Origin: Cryobacterium sp. PH31-O1
GTDB taxonomy: Bacteria; Actinomycetota; Actinomycetes; Actinomycetales; Microbacteriaceae
Length of the DNA stretch: 64,000 bases
NCBI RefSeq assembly: GCF_030063455.1
Contig: NZ_JASITB010000008.1
Location: forward strand, 1 to 64,000
Direction of reading: 5' to 3'
A program made the translations under genes and the position numbers. The notes below the pieces were generated by a model, which made no database searches, had not been told where the DNA came from, and saw nothing but the letters and a program-made list of their open reading frames with translations. Shown piece after piece: positions 17,063-24,565 of the stretch (position 1 is the first letter of the stretch; each line of letters begins with the position of its first letter).

Positions 17063-18523
17063 TCAAACCACCTCGGCCAGGTACCCGGTATCGGTGAACG
17101 GATGCCGCAGCAGAGACCCCCAAGCGGCCTCCAATGCGCCGACGGCCCGGTCGGTTTCCTCGACGGAGTGCGAGAACGGCAGTCGCAGGAACCGCTCGAA
17201 GGCCCCGTCGAGGCCGAATCGTGGGCCGGCCGGAACGAGCAGGCCATGGCTGCGCGCGGCGAGCGCGAGCTGGGAGCTCACCGGGCTGCCGAGGTTGACC
17301 CAGGCGGTGATGCCGCCGTCGACGTGCGGCACCTGCCACTTCGGGAAGGTCTCGGCGAGGCGGCGTTCCAAATGGTCGCGACCCAGCCGCAACAGCCCGC
17401 GGCGTCCGGCCAGAATGGCGGGCATCTCGGCCAGTAGCCGCGTCACGATGAGCTGCTCGAGAATGGGGGTGCCAAGGTCGCTGGCGGAGCGGGCGGCCAC
17501 GAGCTTGCTGATGAGCGCGGGTTCCGCGCGGATCCAGCCGATACGAACCCCGCCCCAGACGGTTTTTCCCACCGACCCGACACTCACTACCCGCGGAGCC
17601 GACCGCGCGTCGGCGCAGGCCGCGAACGGTGGAAACTCGCCCACACGGTCGATGTCAAGCTCGGCGATGGTCTCGTCGATGATGAGCGTCGTGCAGGCGT
17701 CCGCAGCGGCGGAGGCTACCCTCTCGCGTTGCCCGGCCGGCATACTCCGGCCGGTGGGATTGTGAAAGTCGGGCATGAGGTAGCCGACCACGGGGCTGCT
17801 GCGCTGCAGGGTCTGCAGCAGCGCCGCTTCATCCCAACCCCGGGTGGCTGGGTCATCGCCGGGCGCGCCGGCCGACACGTTCACGGCGGCGAGGCGAGCA
17901 CCGGCCGCCCGCAGCGCCTCGGCCGCGTGCGGATACGTCGGCGTTTCGATCAGGGCGCGATCTCCCCGGCCCACGAGCACGCGGGCCAGCAGGGCGATGG
18001 CGTGCTGGGCGCCGAGGGTCACCATGATCTGCTCCGGCGCGGTCGGCAGGCCGCGGGCGGCGTAGCGATCGGCGATGGCTGCCCGCAGCTCGGGAATACC
18101 CACGGGGTCGAAACCCGAGTCGCCGAGGTGGCGCGGCAATTCGACGGCGGCGTGCACCGCGGCATCCGCCAGCCCGGGCAGGGCCGGCATCGTGGCCTTA
18201 CTGAAGTCGAGGATTCCCTCGGCGTCGGGAGTCGGGCTCGCGGCGCCAGCCCCCGGCAAACGCACGACGCTGCCCGACCCGCGCACACTGAGCAGGTAAC
18301 CCGCGTCGCGCAGCTCGCGATAGGCGGCCGTCACCGTGGTTCGACTCACGCCGAGGCGCTCGCTCAGGTCACGCTCGGCCGGCAGGCGGCTGTCGGTGGG
18401 AATGCGCCCATCGAGGGTCAATAAGCGGATGCGATCGCTCAAGGCTCGATACGCGCTCGCTCCGCCGCGCCACTCGCCCAACAGGGCGTCGAGGCCCCGC
18501 GCACTGACGTGGTTCTCGCTCAT
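17063..18523 (-). CDS. MocR/PdxR-type GntR regulator with aminotransferase domain
   Basis: 486 residues. The N-terminal GntR winged helix (about 20-95; RLPAERDLSERLGVSRTTVTAAYRELRDAGYL) is joined to a fold-type I aminotransferase domain with the PLP lysine at about Lys320 in SVGSVGKTVWGG. MocR proteins use PLP or an aminoacyl adduct as effector. It is divergent from a YczE-like membrane protein gene, a pairing seen often in actinobacteria, and so probably controls it. An inverted repeat lies between them. Confidence 0.9.
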   Translation of the reverse strand: MSENHVSARGLDALLGEWRGGASAYRALSDRIRLLTLDGRIPTDSRLPAERDLSERLGVSRTTVTAAYRELRDAGYLLSVRGSGSVVRLPGAGAASPTPDAEGILDFSKATMPALPGLADAAVHAAVELPRHLGDSGFDPVGIPELRAAIADRYAARGLPTAPEQIMVTLGAQHAIALLARVLVGRGDRALIETPTYPHAAEALRAAGARLAAVNVSAGAPGDDPATRGWDEAALLQTLQRSSPVVGYLMPDFHNPTGRSMPAGQRERVASAAADACTTLIIDETIAELDIDRVGEFPPFAACADARSAPRVVSVGSVGKTVWGGVRIGWIRAEPALISKLVAARSASDLGTPILEQLIVTRLLAEMPAILAGRRGLLRLGRDHLERRLAETFPKWQVPHVDGGITAWVNLGSPVSSQLALAARSHGLLVPAGPRFGLDGAFERFLRLPFSHSVEETDRAVGALEAAWGSLLRHPFTDTGYLAEVV

Positions 18524-18542
18524 GAGGCCACTCTAGTCAGAT

Positions 18543-18563
18543 TGGCCTCTTGATAACAGGCCA
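18543..18563. promoter_or_regulatory. Inverted repeat between MocR and YczE-like genes
   Basis: TGGCCT (18543-18548) and AGGCCA (18558-18563) form a perfect inverted repeat with a 9-base spacer, in the 63-base space between the divergent starts. Position makes it the best MocR operator candidate. Confidence 0.55.
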
Positions 18564-18586
18564 GTTATGCAATTGGATTGGCTACT

Positions 18587-19213
18587 ATGACACGTCGCCT
18601 CACTCAGCTGCTTATTGGCCTCTTCCTGTACGGAATCGGCATCGCATTGATCGTGCGCGGCGGCATTGGCGTGGCCCCGTGGGACGTGCTCACCCAGGGC
18701 ATCGACAACCACACCCACCTCGGCTTCGGGCTGATCACGATTGTGCTGAGCGGGGTGGTGCTGCTGCTGTGGATTCCGATTCGGCAGAAGCCCGGCGCCG
18801 GAACACTGCTCAATGCCCTGCTCGTTGGCCCGTCGGCCGATGTGGGCCTGTGGCTGATTCCCGCCGACCTCGACCTCTGGGCGCGCATCGTGCTGTTCAC
18901 AGCTGGCCTACTGGCCGTGGCCGTCGCCACCGGCCTCTACATCGGGGCACACTTCGGTCCCGGCCCGCGCGACGGCCTGATGACCGGCCTGCACAAGCGC
19001 ACCGGCTGGAAGATCTGGATCGTGCGTACCGGCATCGAGGTGACCGTGCTCGGCATCGGCTGGGTCCTCGGCGGTAACGTGGGAATCGGAACCGTGCTCT
19101 TCGCCGTACTGATCGGCCCGCTCTGCCAGCGCACGATCCCCTTCTTCGCGATCAAGCGCCCCGCTCCCGCCGCCCCTGCTCCCGCCCAGCCCGTCCTCGC
19201 CCCCACCCCCTAG
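18587..19213 (+). CDS. YczE/YitT-like integral membrane protein
   Basis: About 208 residues with five or six hydrophobic segments. The start reads MTRRLTQLLIGLFLYGIGIALIV, followed by GIGVAPWDVLTQGI and HFGPGPRDGLMTGL, the two signature stretches of the YczE group. The C-terminus is a short Pro/Ala tail. Members are membrane proteins of uncertain function, repeatedly found next to MocR regulators; transport of a vitamin B6 compound or amino acid has been suggested but not shown to my knowledge. ATG 18587 is chosen over a TTG nine bases upstream. Confidence 0.82.
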   Translation: MTRRLTQLLIGLFLYGIGIALIVRGGIGVAPWDVLTQGIDNHTHLGFGLITIVLSGVVLLLWIPIRQKPGAGTLLNALLVGPSADVGLWLIPADLDLWARIVLFTAGLLAVAVATGLYIGAHFGPGPRDGLMTGLHKRTGWKIWIVRTGIEVTVLGIGWVLGGNVGIGTVLFAVLIGPLCQRTIPFFAIKRPAPAAPAPAQPVLAPTP

Positions 19214-19376
19214 CCCGGAGCCGGCCGCCGACGCAACTCCGGCCCTGAGCCCCTGGCATTCTTGAGGAGCAAGGAGCAAGGCGGTTGGGTTGCCTGCGGG
19301 GTTGCGAGTCTTGAGCGAGGAGCAGGTGACCCAGCCGACTCGCGGGCCGCCTACAAAACGAAACTGAACTGGTCCA

Positions 19377-20135
19377 CTACAGGTCCTGCTCTGCAAAGAT
19401 CACCATGGCATCCCGCACGAATTCAGCCCCCGCCACCCCGCCATAATTCGCCGCGAATCGCTCATCCGCCACGTACATCTCCGCGAGGCCCACGAAGTAC
19501 TCCCGGGTCGGCCCGGCTCCTTCCCCACCGTGCGTCCCCGGAATACCGCGCAACCACTCGAACTGCCGCTTGGCCAAGCCTTGCGCCTCGTCACCAGCCG
19601 GGTCGACGCCCCGCGCCGCGGCCGCCTGCCAATCGGCGCCGAGGGCCTGCTGGCTCTGTTTCCACGCGGCTTTCTCGGCTGGCGACATGCTGCGCCACCA
19701 GTCGTCGCTCCGGCGGTAGGCATCCGCTCCCCAGCGCTGTTCGACCTCCTCGCGATACTGCGTGTGGTCGAACCCGTCAAACATGTTCTCTGCCATGAGT
19801 TGCTCTTCTCCGTTCAGCGTGTCAATCGTGTTTTCGACCGACCGTATCTGTCTGGCCAGTCGCTGTTGCTCCTGCCGGAGCCAGTCGAGGTGATGCTGCA
19901 GGGCCTCGCCTTCGCCCCGCTGCTGTGCGAGCACATCCCCGATCGCCGGCAGTCCGAGGCCGAGCGCGCGCAGCATCAGGATGCGCTGCAGCCGCACGAG
20001 CGAGACCTCGTCGTAGAAGCGATAGCCGTTGCTGCCGATGCGGCTCGGCGGGAGCAGCCCCAGGTCGCCGTAGTGACGCAGGGTGCGGCTCGTCGCCCCG
20101 GACAGCCGTGCCACATCCTGAATGGACCAGTCCAT
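19377..20135 (-). CDS. MerR-family regulator with TipAS-type effector domain
   Basis: 252 residues. The MerR DNA-binding domain occupies 1-75 (SIQDVARLSGATSRTLRHYGDLGLLPPSR), then a dimerisation coiled coil (75-110). The C-terminal TipAS domain includes the typical MFDGFDHTQYREEVEQRWG. TipAS domains bind peptide antibiotics such as thiostrepton or albicidin, so a drug-sensing role is plausible. A textbook MerR promoter lies just upstream (20165-20195), which indicates autoregulation. The only divergent neighbour is a small FMN-binding-fold protein, possibly a co-regulated target. Confidence 0.92.
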   Translation of the reverse strand: MDWSIQDVARLSGATSRTLRHYGDLGLLPPSRIGSNGYRFYDEVSLVRLQRILMLRALGLGLPAIGDVLAQQRGEGEALQHHLDWLRQEQQRLARQIRSVENTIDTLNGEEQLMAENMFDGFDHTQYREEVEQRWGADAYRRSDDWWRSMSPAEKAAWKQSQQALGADWQAAAARGVDPAGDEAQGLAKRQFEWLRGIPGTHGGEGAGPTREYFVGLAEMYVADERFAANYGGVAGAEFVRDAMVIFAEQDL

Positions 20136-20164
20136 CTCACGCTCCGTTCGCCCCTGTGACTACC

Positions 20165-20195
20165 ACAATAGAACTTGACGCTGCGTCAAGGTCAA
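20165..20195 (-). promoter_or_regulatory. MerR-type promoter with 19-bp spacer and central palindrome
   Basis: On the minus strand -35 TTGACC (20195-20190) and -10 TATTGT (20170-20165) are separated by exactly 19 bases, the long spacer typical of MerR-activated promoters. Within the spacer lies the perfect palindrome CTTGACGC-T-GCGTCAAG (20174-20190). It faces the MerR gene. Confidence 0.85.
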
Positions 20196-20231
20196 GAGCG
20201 AATGTCGGTGACCCAGGGTACCGTTTAGGGC

Positions 20232-20690
20232 ATGGCAACGTGGCAGGAAGTCGAAGAAGATGCGCCGCAGTTCGCGGCCCGGGTGCGGGAGCGATTCGAC
20301 GCTGGCACCAACAAGACGATGGCCTCCCTGCGCCGGGACGGCTCGCCGAGAATCAGCGGCACAGAGCTCGTGTTCGAGCCCGAACGCATCACGCTGGGCA
20401 TGATGCCCGATTCGCTCAAGCTGCACGACGTGCTGCGAGACCCGCGGGTGGCAATCCACTCGCCGACCCTCGAACCCCCGGCCGGGCAACCGTCGGACTG
20501 GGCCGGCGACGCAAAACTGGCCGGGGCGCTCGTCCCGATCGCGCCGAACCCGGCCGATCCGCCGGGTTCCTCGAGCTTCGAGGTGCAGGTGCACGAAGTC
20601 GTGCTCACCTACATCGACCCCGACAACACGCACCTCATTATCGAGTCCTGGCACGAGGGCAGGGGGTGGAAGCGAATCAGCCGGCTGTAG
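20232..20690 (+). CDS. Pyridoxamine 5'-phosphate oxidase-like FMN-binding protein
   Basis: 152 residues with a split-barrel pattern: TNKTMASLRRDGSPRISGTELVF at the start, then LGMMPDSLKLHDVLRDPRVAIHS. Such proteins bind FMN, F420 or haem; the cofactor cannot be decided here. It is divergent from the TipAS-type MerR gene, so it may respond to the same signal. Its last 14 bases overlap the end of the convergent M20 peptidase gene. No ribosome binding site is obvious before ATG 20232, and a leaderless message is possible. Confidence 0.78.
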   Translation: MATWQEVEEDAPQFAARVRERFDAGTNKTMASLRRDGSPRISGTELVFEPERITLGMMPDSLKLHDVLRDPRVAIHSPTLEPPAGQPSDWAGDAKLAGALVPIAPNPADPPGSSSFEVQVHEVVLTYIDPDNTHLIIESWHEGRGWKRISRL

Positions 20691-21843
20691 GCCCGCAGAA
20701 TTCGGTGATCGTGCCCTCGAGAACCTTCGCGAGCGCGCGCACCGACTCGGCGTCGGCCCACTCGGTGTCGGCGTGCAGGCCTTCGCCGTCGGCACCGAAC
20801 ACGACGCACGGAATTCCGGCTTCGAGAATGAGTCCGGCATCGGTCCAGAACGGTTCGCCGCGCGTGACCGCTGTGTGCCCGAGCACCCGTTCGGCGTTGG
20901 AGGTCAGCGCTCGCACAATGGGCCAGTGCGGCTCGGCCTCGAAGGCGGCGCGCGCCACCAGCCGGGTCAAGGCGAACTGAAACTCGGGCTCCACCTCGCC
21001 CAACTCGGTGAACAGGGCACGCAATTCCGCCTCGACGCTGTCGGGGGACTGGCCCGGCAGCATCCGTCGTTCGAGGGTGAGCACGCAGCGGGCCGCGACC
21101 GTGGCCGCGTCATCGCCGCCGACGATCTGTGACACTCGCACGGCGCCGTGACCGAGCGTGGGATGGGCCGGGGCGGCATTCAGCCGCTGGCGCAGGCCGT
21201 CGAGGGCGGCGAGGGCCCGGCCGGCGTGCCAGATGGCGTCGACGCCGAGCTCGGGCTGCGAGCCGTGCGCGGCCAGGCCGATGAGCTCGAGCTCGAACCA
21301 GGCGAAGCCGCGGTGGGCGGTGGTGAGTTCGAGGCTGCTCGGCTCGACCACCACGGCGGCGTCGGCGCGAAAGCTGCGCAGCACCTCCTCGGTGCCGATG
21401 CTGCCGAATTCTTCGTCGGAGACCAGCGTCACAATCACATCACCGGCCAGCTCCCCAGTGGATGCCCGCGCCGCGGCCACGAGAATGGCCGCGAGCCCGC
21501 TCTTGGTGTCGACGGCCCCGCGTCCGTACACCTTGCCGTCAATGAGGTCGCCGCTGAAGGGATCGCCCTGGTAGGTCGCGACGCCGACCGTATCGAGGTG
21601 GGCGTTGAGCATGAGCGAGCGGCCTTTGCCGCTGCCACGCTTCGTGCCAATGACCGACGGGCGCCCGGCAGTTTGCTCCAACACCGCAACATCGAAACCC
21701 TGATCCATCAGCCATTCACCGCACCAGGCCGCTATCTCAGCCTCACCCGCGGCGCCCGGCACAAGGTCCGGGTTGACCGAATCGATGCGCACGAGCTGCT
21801 GCAGAATCGTGACGGGGTCGCTCTCGGAGGGTAGACGAGTCAT
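20677..21843 (-). CDS. M20-family metallopeptidase (ArgE/DapE/carboxypeptidase G2-like)
   Basis: 388 residues. The metal-site motifs are present in order: NAHLDTV, GRGAVDTKSG, VSDEEFGS and, near the end, GLHADTEW. The dimerisation lid runs about 180-290. It should hydrolyse an amide bond in a small N-acyl amino acid or dipeptide. Substrates of this large family vary, so ArgE or DapE labels would be guesses. ATG 21843 is the natural start. It is monocistronic and overlaps the FMN-protein gene tail to tail. Confidence 0.88.
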   Translation of the reverse strand: MTRLPSESDPVTILQQLVRIDSVNPDLVPGAAGEAEIAAWCGEWLMDQGFDVAVLEQTAGRPSVIGTKRGSGKGRSLMLNAHLDTVGVATYQGDPFSGDLIDGKVYGRGAVDTKSGLAAILVAAARASTGELAGDVIVTLVSDEEFGSIGTEEVLRSFRADAAVVVEPSSLELTTAHRGFAWFELELIGLAAHGSQPELGVDAIWHAGRALAALDGLRQRLNAAPAHPTLGHGAVRVSQIVGGDDAATVAARCVLTLERRMLPGQSPDSVEAELRALFTELGEVEPEFQFALTRLVARAAFEAEPHWPIVRALTSNAERVLGHTAVTRGEPFWTDAGLILEAGIPCVVFGADGEGLHADTEWADAESVRALAKVLEGTITEFCGPTAG

Positions 21844-21954
21844 CCCTAAAATCTAAGCCCTCCCACGAGCGGGGGTAAATCGGCACTGCCGAGGGTTGAA
21901 GCAATACTTCTCCCGCTTTCGCGGAATCGGGCACTGTGCTGGATAGGGTGCAGC

Positions 21955-22749
21955 ATGAACAAAACGGCGCAGTGGGGGCTAATTCCGGCGGCGCTGGTGA
22001 GCGCATCCGCTGTGCTGCTCTTTGCGTTGCGGATACCGGTTGCCGGCTATGCCGTGCTGGCCGCGGCGCTCGTGCTCGCCTTTTCGATCAACCGAGCCCT
22101 GTTTCGCGACCTGGTACTCATCGCCGTTGGCCTGGCCATTATCAGCACGATCTCGGTCGAGGCGAACATCAGCTACCCGAATATCGCGCTCATGGGCACG
22201 GTACTGAGCCTGTCGGTACTCGTGCCTTACCTGCTGTCCCGGTTCTACTTCACGGGCCACGCCATTCGGTTTCCGATTCGCACCGGGCAGCGCTGGACCA
22301 GGCTCGAACGGGCCTATTTGCCGATCGTAGTACTGCTCGGGTACCTGATTCTTCCGAGCTACTTCATCGGTAGCGGCGCGTACCAGAATTGGCCGGCGGT
22401 GACCGCTCCCGATGAGATTGCCCGACTGTTCGTGGGCGTAGGCTTTGTGGGCATCTGGGATGAATTGTTCTTCATCTGCGTCGCGTTCGCCCTGCTTCGC
22501 AGGCACTTTGTCGTTTGGCAGGCCAATATTCTGCAGGCGGTGATCTTCGCGTCGTTTCTCTGGGAGCTCGGCTACCAGTCGTGGGGGCCGCTGCTCACCG
22601 TGCCGTTCGCACTGCTGCAGGGCTACACCTTCGCCCGCACCCGATCGCTGACCTACGTCGTCTGCGTGCACCTTCTGTTCGACGTGGTGGTCTTCCTCGT
22701 GCTCGTGCACGCCCACAATCGCGCATGGCTCGACATATTTCTGTACTGA
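21955..22749 (+). CDS. CPBP-family (CAAX protease-like) membrane protein
   Basis: 264 residues with about eight hydrophobic helices. The family region carries GIWDELFFICVAFALLRR (about 163-180), a variant of the EExxxR box with Asp-Glu instead of Glu-Glu. A later FLWELG and VHLLFDVVVF supply the second and third metal-binding positions. Members are intramembrane glutamic proteases or catalytically inert relatives. The altered first motif leaves activity open. It is followed after 89 bases by the DUF4097/PadR pair, whose operator lies in that gap. Confidence 0.72.
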   Translation: MNKTAQWGLIPAALVSASAVLLFALRIPVAGYAVLAAALVLAFSINRALFRDLVLIAVGLAIISTISVEANISYPNIALMGTVLSLSVLVPYLLSRFYFTGHAIRFPIRTGQRWTRLERAYLPIVVLLGYLILPSYFIGSGAYQNWPAVTAPDEIARLFVGVGFVGIWDELFFICVAFALLRRHFVVWQANILQAVIFASFLWELGYQSWGPLLTVPFALLQGYTFARTRSLTYVVCVHLLFDVVVFLVLVHAHNRAWLDIFLY

Positions 22750-22761
22750 GACTCTTGCACC

Positions 22762-22811
22762 TTTCAGAAACGCGATATATCGTGTTCTTTCAGAACACGC
22801 GATATAGCGCG
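22762..22811. promoter_or_regulatory. Repeated ATATA-centred sites upstream of the DUF4097-PadR operon
   Basis: Two near copies of TTTCAGAA(C)ACGCGATATA are arranged as a direct repeat about 26 bases apart. The first extends into the perfect palindrome CGATATATCG (22773-22782); the second into CGCGATATAGCGCG (22798-22811). They lie just ahead of the ribosome binding site of the DUF4097 gene and are AT-rich in a GC-rich genome. The likely ligand is the PadR regulator encoded downstream. Confidence 0.7.
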
Positions 22812-22838
22812 AGTTCATCTTTCTGAAAGGACAACCCA

Positions 22839-23714
22839 GTGTCACTGGAAAAATGGCTGGTCGCCCCCGGGCAGACCAAGATTATCGACGTTGAACTGGT
22901 GCGCCAGCTGAAGGTCGGCCTCATCGCCGGCACGGTCGACATCATCGGCCATGACGAACCCGGAGCTCGCATCGAAGTGCACGGCGTCACCGGTAAAGAC
23001 CTGAAAATCTCCATGGACGGCGACCGCCTCGAGATCGACCACCCACAGCTGCGCTGGGACAATTTCATCGAGGTGTTCGCCTCGTTCCGAGGCACCGCTC
23101 GCGCCGAGGTGAGCATTTCCGTTCCCCGCGACGTGGCGCTGCGTTTCGGCGTCGTCTCGGCCGACGCCCTCGTCTCGGGCCTCCGCAATGACGCCAAGCT
23201 CAGCACCGTCTCCGGCGATCTCATCATCGACGACGTGCAGGGCGACCTTGAACTCAACGCGGTGAACGGCGAAATTTCGGTGCGCAACCACGTGGGAGCG
23301 CTGGTCGTGCACACCGTGTCTGGCGATATCACGGCGAGCGGCAGCATTCGTCAATTCACGCTTGACGGGGTCTCGAGCAACGTCTTCCTCGACCTGGCCG
23401 GCGCCCCAGACCAGATCGTCACGAACTCGGTCAGCGGAAACCTCACCGTGCGGCTCGCGCCCGACGTCGCCGCGCGCTACCACCTCAATACCCTCTCCGG
23501 CACGCTCCAACTCGACGACCACACCGTGCGCACCGCGTTCGGCAAGGGCTACGAAGGGTCCACCGGCGCCCTCGACGGCAGCTGGGTCGACGTGCGCTCC
23601 AACTCGGTGTCTGGCGATATCTCGGTGGTTCGCAGCGAAGCCACGAGTCAAGCGGATGACGCAGCGCCGGCTCCCGCAGACACCGCCCAAGCTTCCCAGA
23701 CAGACCCGGCATGA
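22839..23714 (+). CDS. DUF4097 beta-strand repeat protein
   Basis: 291 residues. Short beta-strand repeats such as SADALVSGLRNDAKLSTVSGDLIIDDVQGDLELNAVNGEISVRN predict a right-handed beta-helix or adhesin-like fold, followed by a polar Ala/Asp-rich tail. There is no signal peptide or membrane segment. GTG 22839 has GAAAGGA at the right distance. The stop codon overlaps the ATG of the PadR gene (ATGA), so the two are co-translated. DUF4097 with PadR is a recurrent actinobacterial pair with an unknown task; a link to envelope stress has been proposed for relatives. Confidence 0.85.
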   Translation: MSLEKWLVAPGQTKIIDVELVRQLKVGLIAGTVDIIGHDEPGARIEVHGVTGKDLKISMDGDRLEIDHPQLRWDNFIEVFASFRGTARAEVSISVPRDVALRFGVVSADALVSGLRNDAKLSTVSGDLIIDDVQGDLELNAVNGEISVRNHVGALVVHTVSGDITASGSIRQFTLDGVSSNVFLDLAGAPDQIVTNSVSGNLTVRLAPDVAARYHLNTLSGTLQLDDHTVRTAFGKGYEGSTGALDGSWVDVRSNSVSGDISVVRSEATSQADDAAPAPADTAQASQTDPA

Positions 23715-24433
23715 GCGCCATGTTCGCCCACGGCAGCCTGCGCCTGTACCTGCTGAGCCTGCTCGCCGAGCGGCCCCGGCACGGCTACGAACTGATCCAG
23801 GCGCTCAGCGACCGCTTCGGCGGCACCTACAGTCCGAGCGCCGGAACGATCTACCCGCGGCTGGCCAAGCTCGAGGAGGAGGGCCTCGTCACCAAACAGG
23901 CCGACGGACGCAAGACCGTCTACGAGATCACCGAGGCCGGCCGCGCCGAGCTACTCGCCCGCGACGGCGAACTCGGCGCGATCGAAGACGAAGTGACCGA
24001 CTCGGTGCAAAGGCTCGCCGCCCAGGTTCGCACCGGCGTCAACTCCGCCATGAAGACCCTGCGCGCCGACCTCGCCTCTGCCGCCCGCCAGGCCCGCGTC
24101 GTAGCCGCCCCGGAACCGCGCGGCTACGACGGCACGGCCGAGTCGTGGGATCCCACCGGCTCGTCGACCTGGGAGCGCGAGTCGCCAGCCGAACAACGGT
24201 CCGCGGCGCCCTCCGGTGCCGAGCCATCCAGCGACACTGACACGTCTGCTCGGGTGGACTCCCGCCTCGCCCTGCACGAAGCCGACATGGTGCTCAACGA
24301 GTTCCGGCAGCAGCTTCGCACGGACCTGCGCACGCGGGCGGCCAGGTCGGTCATTCCAAGCGACACCGTTCCAGCGCTGCGCCGGCAACTCGCCGAGGTG
24401 CGCGCGAACATCCTGGCCACCCTGAACTCGTAG
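23711..24433 (+). CDS. PadR-family transcriptional regulator
   Basis: 240 residues. The PadR winged helix occupies about 5-85 (LYLLSLLAERPRHGYELIQALSDRFGGTYSPSAGTIYPRLAKLEEEGL). The rest is longer than a typical PadR tail: a helical stretch, a Ser/Pro/Glu-rich linker (about 135-185), and a C-terminal helix pair (HEADMVLNEFRQQLRTDLRTRA). It probably represses its own operon through the ATATA sites upstream. Translation is coupled to the DUF4097 gene. Confidence 0.9.
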   Translation: MSAMFAHGSLRLYLLSLLAERPRHGYELIQALSDRFGGTYSPSAGTIYPRLAKLEEEGLVTKQADGRKTVYEITEAGRAELLARDGELGAIEDEVTDSVQRLAAQVRTGVNSAMKTLRADLASAARQARVVAAPEPRGYDGTAESWDPTGSSTWERESPAEQRSAAPSGAEPSSDTDTSARVDSRLALHEADMVLNEFRQQLRTDLRTRAARSVIPSDTVPALRRQLAEVRANILATLNS

Positions 24434-24445
24434 CTCACGGCCTCC

Positions 24446-24478
24446 TGAGACCGCCAGAACACGTCGATGGCGGTCTCA
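24446..24478 (+). terminator. Hairpin terminator of the DUF4097-PadR operon
   Basis: Perfect 11-bp arms TGAGACCGCCA (24446-24456) and TGGCGGTCTCA (24468-24478) with an 11-base loop, 13 bases after the PadR stop. No T-tract follows. Confidence 0.68.
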
Positions 24479-24529
24479 GCAAGCTCGACCAGCGGATGGA
24501 CCCGCATCCGCTCTATGTAGCAGCCCTAT

Positions 24530-24557
24530 TTGACAGGGCCCCCCTTAGGTGTAGTGT
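24530..24557 (+). promoter_or_regulatory. Sigma-70-type promoter of the APC permease gene
   Basis: Consensus -35 TTGACA (24530-24535), 16-base spacer, -10 TAGTGT (24552-24557). Transcription would begin about eight bases later, at or next to GTG 24566, so the mRNA is probably leaderless. The TTG of the -35 box is also an in-frame start codon and could mislead gene callers. Confidence 0.75.
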
Positions 24558-24565
24558 CGTCCCTC

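Noticed and set aside
24434-24565. A c-di-AMP (ydaO-type) riboswitch before the KimA-like permease
   Set aside because: The promoter lies only 30-36 bases before the start, leaving no transcribed leader, and the upstream hairpin belongs to the PadR operon end.
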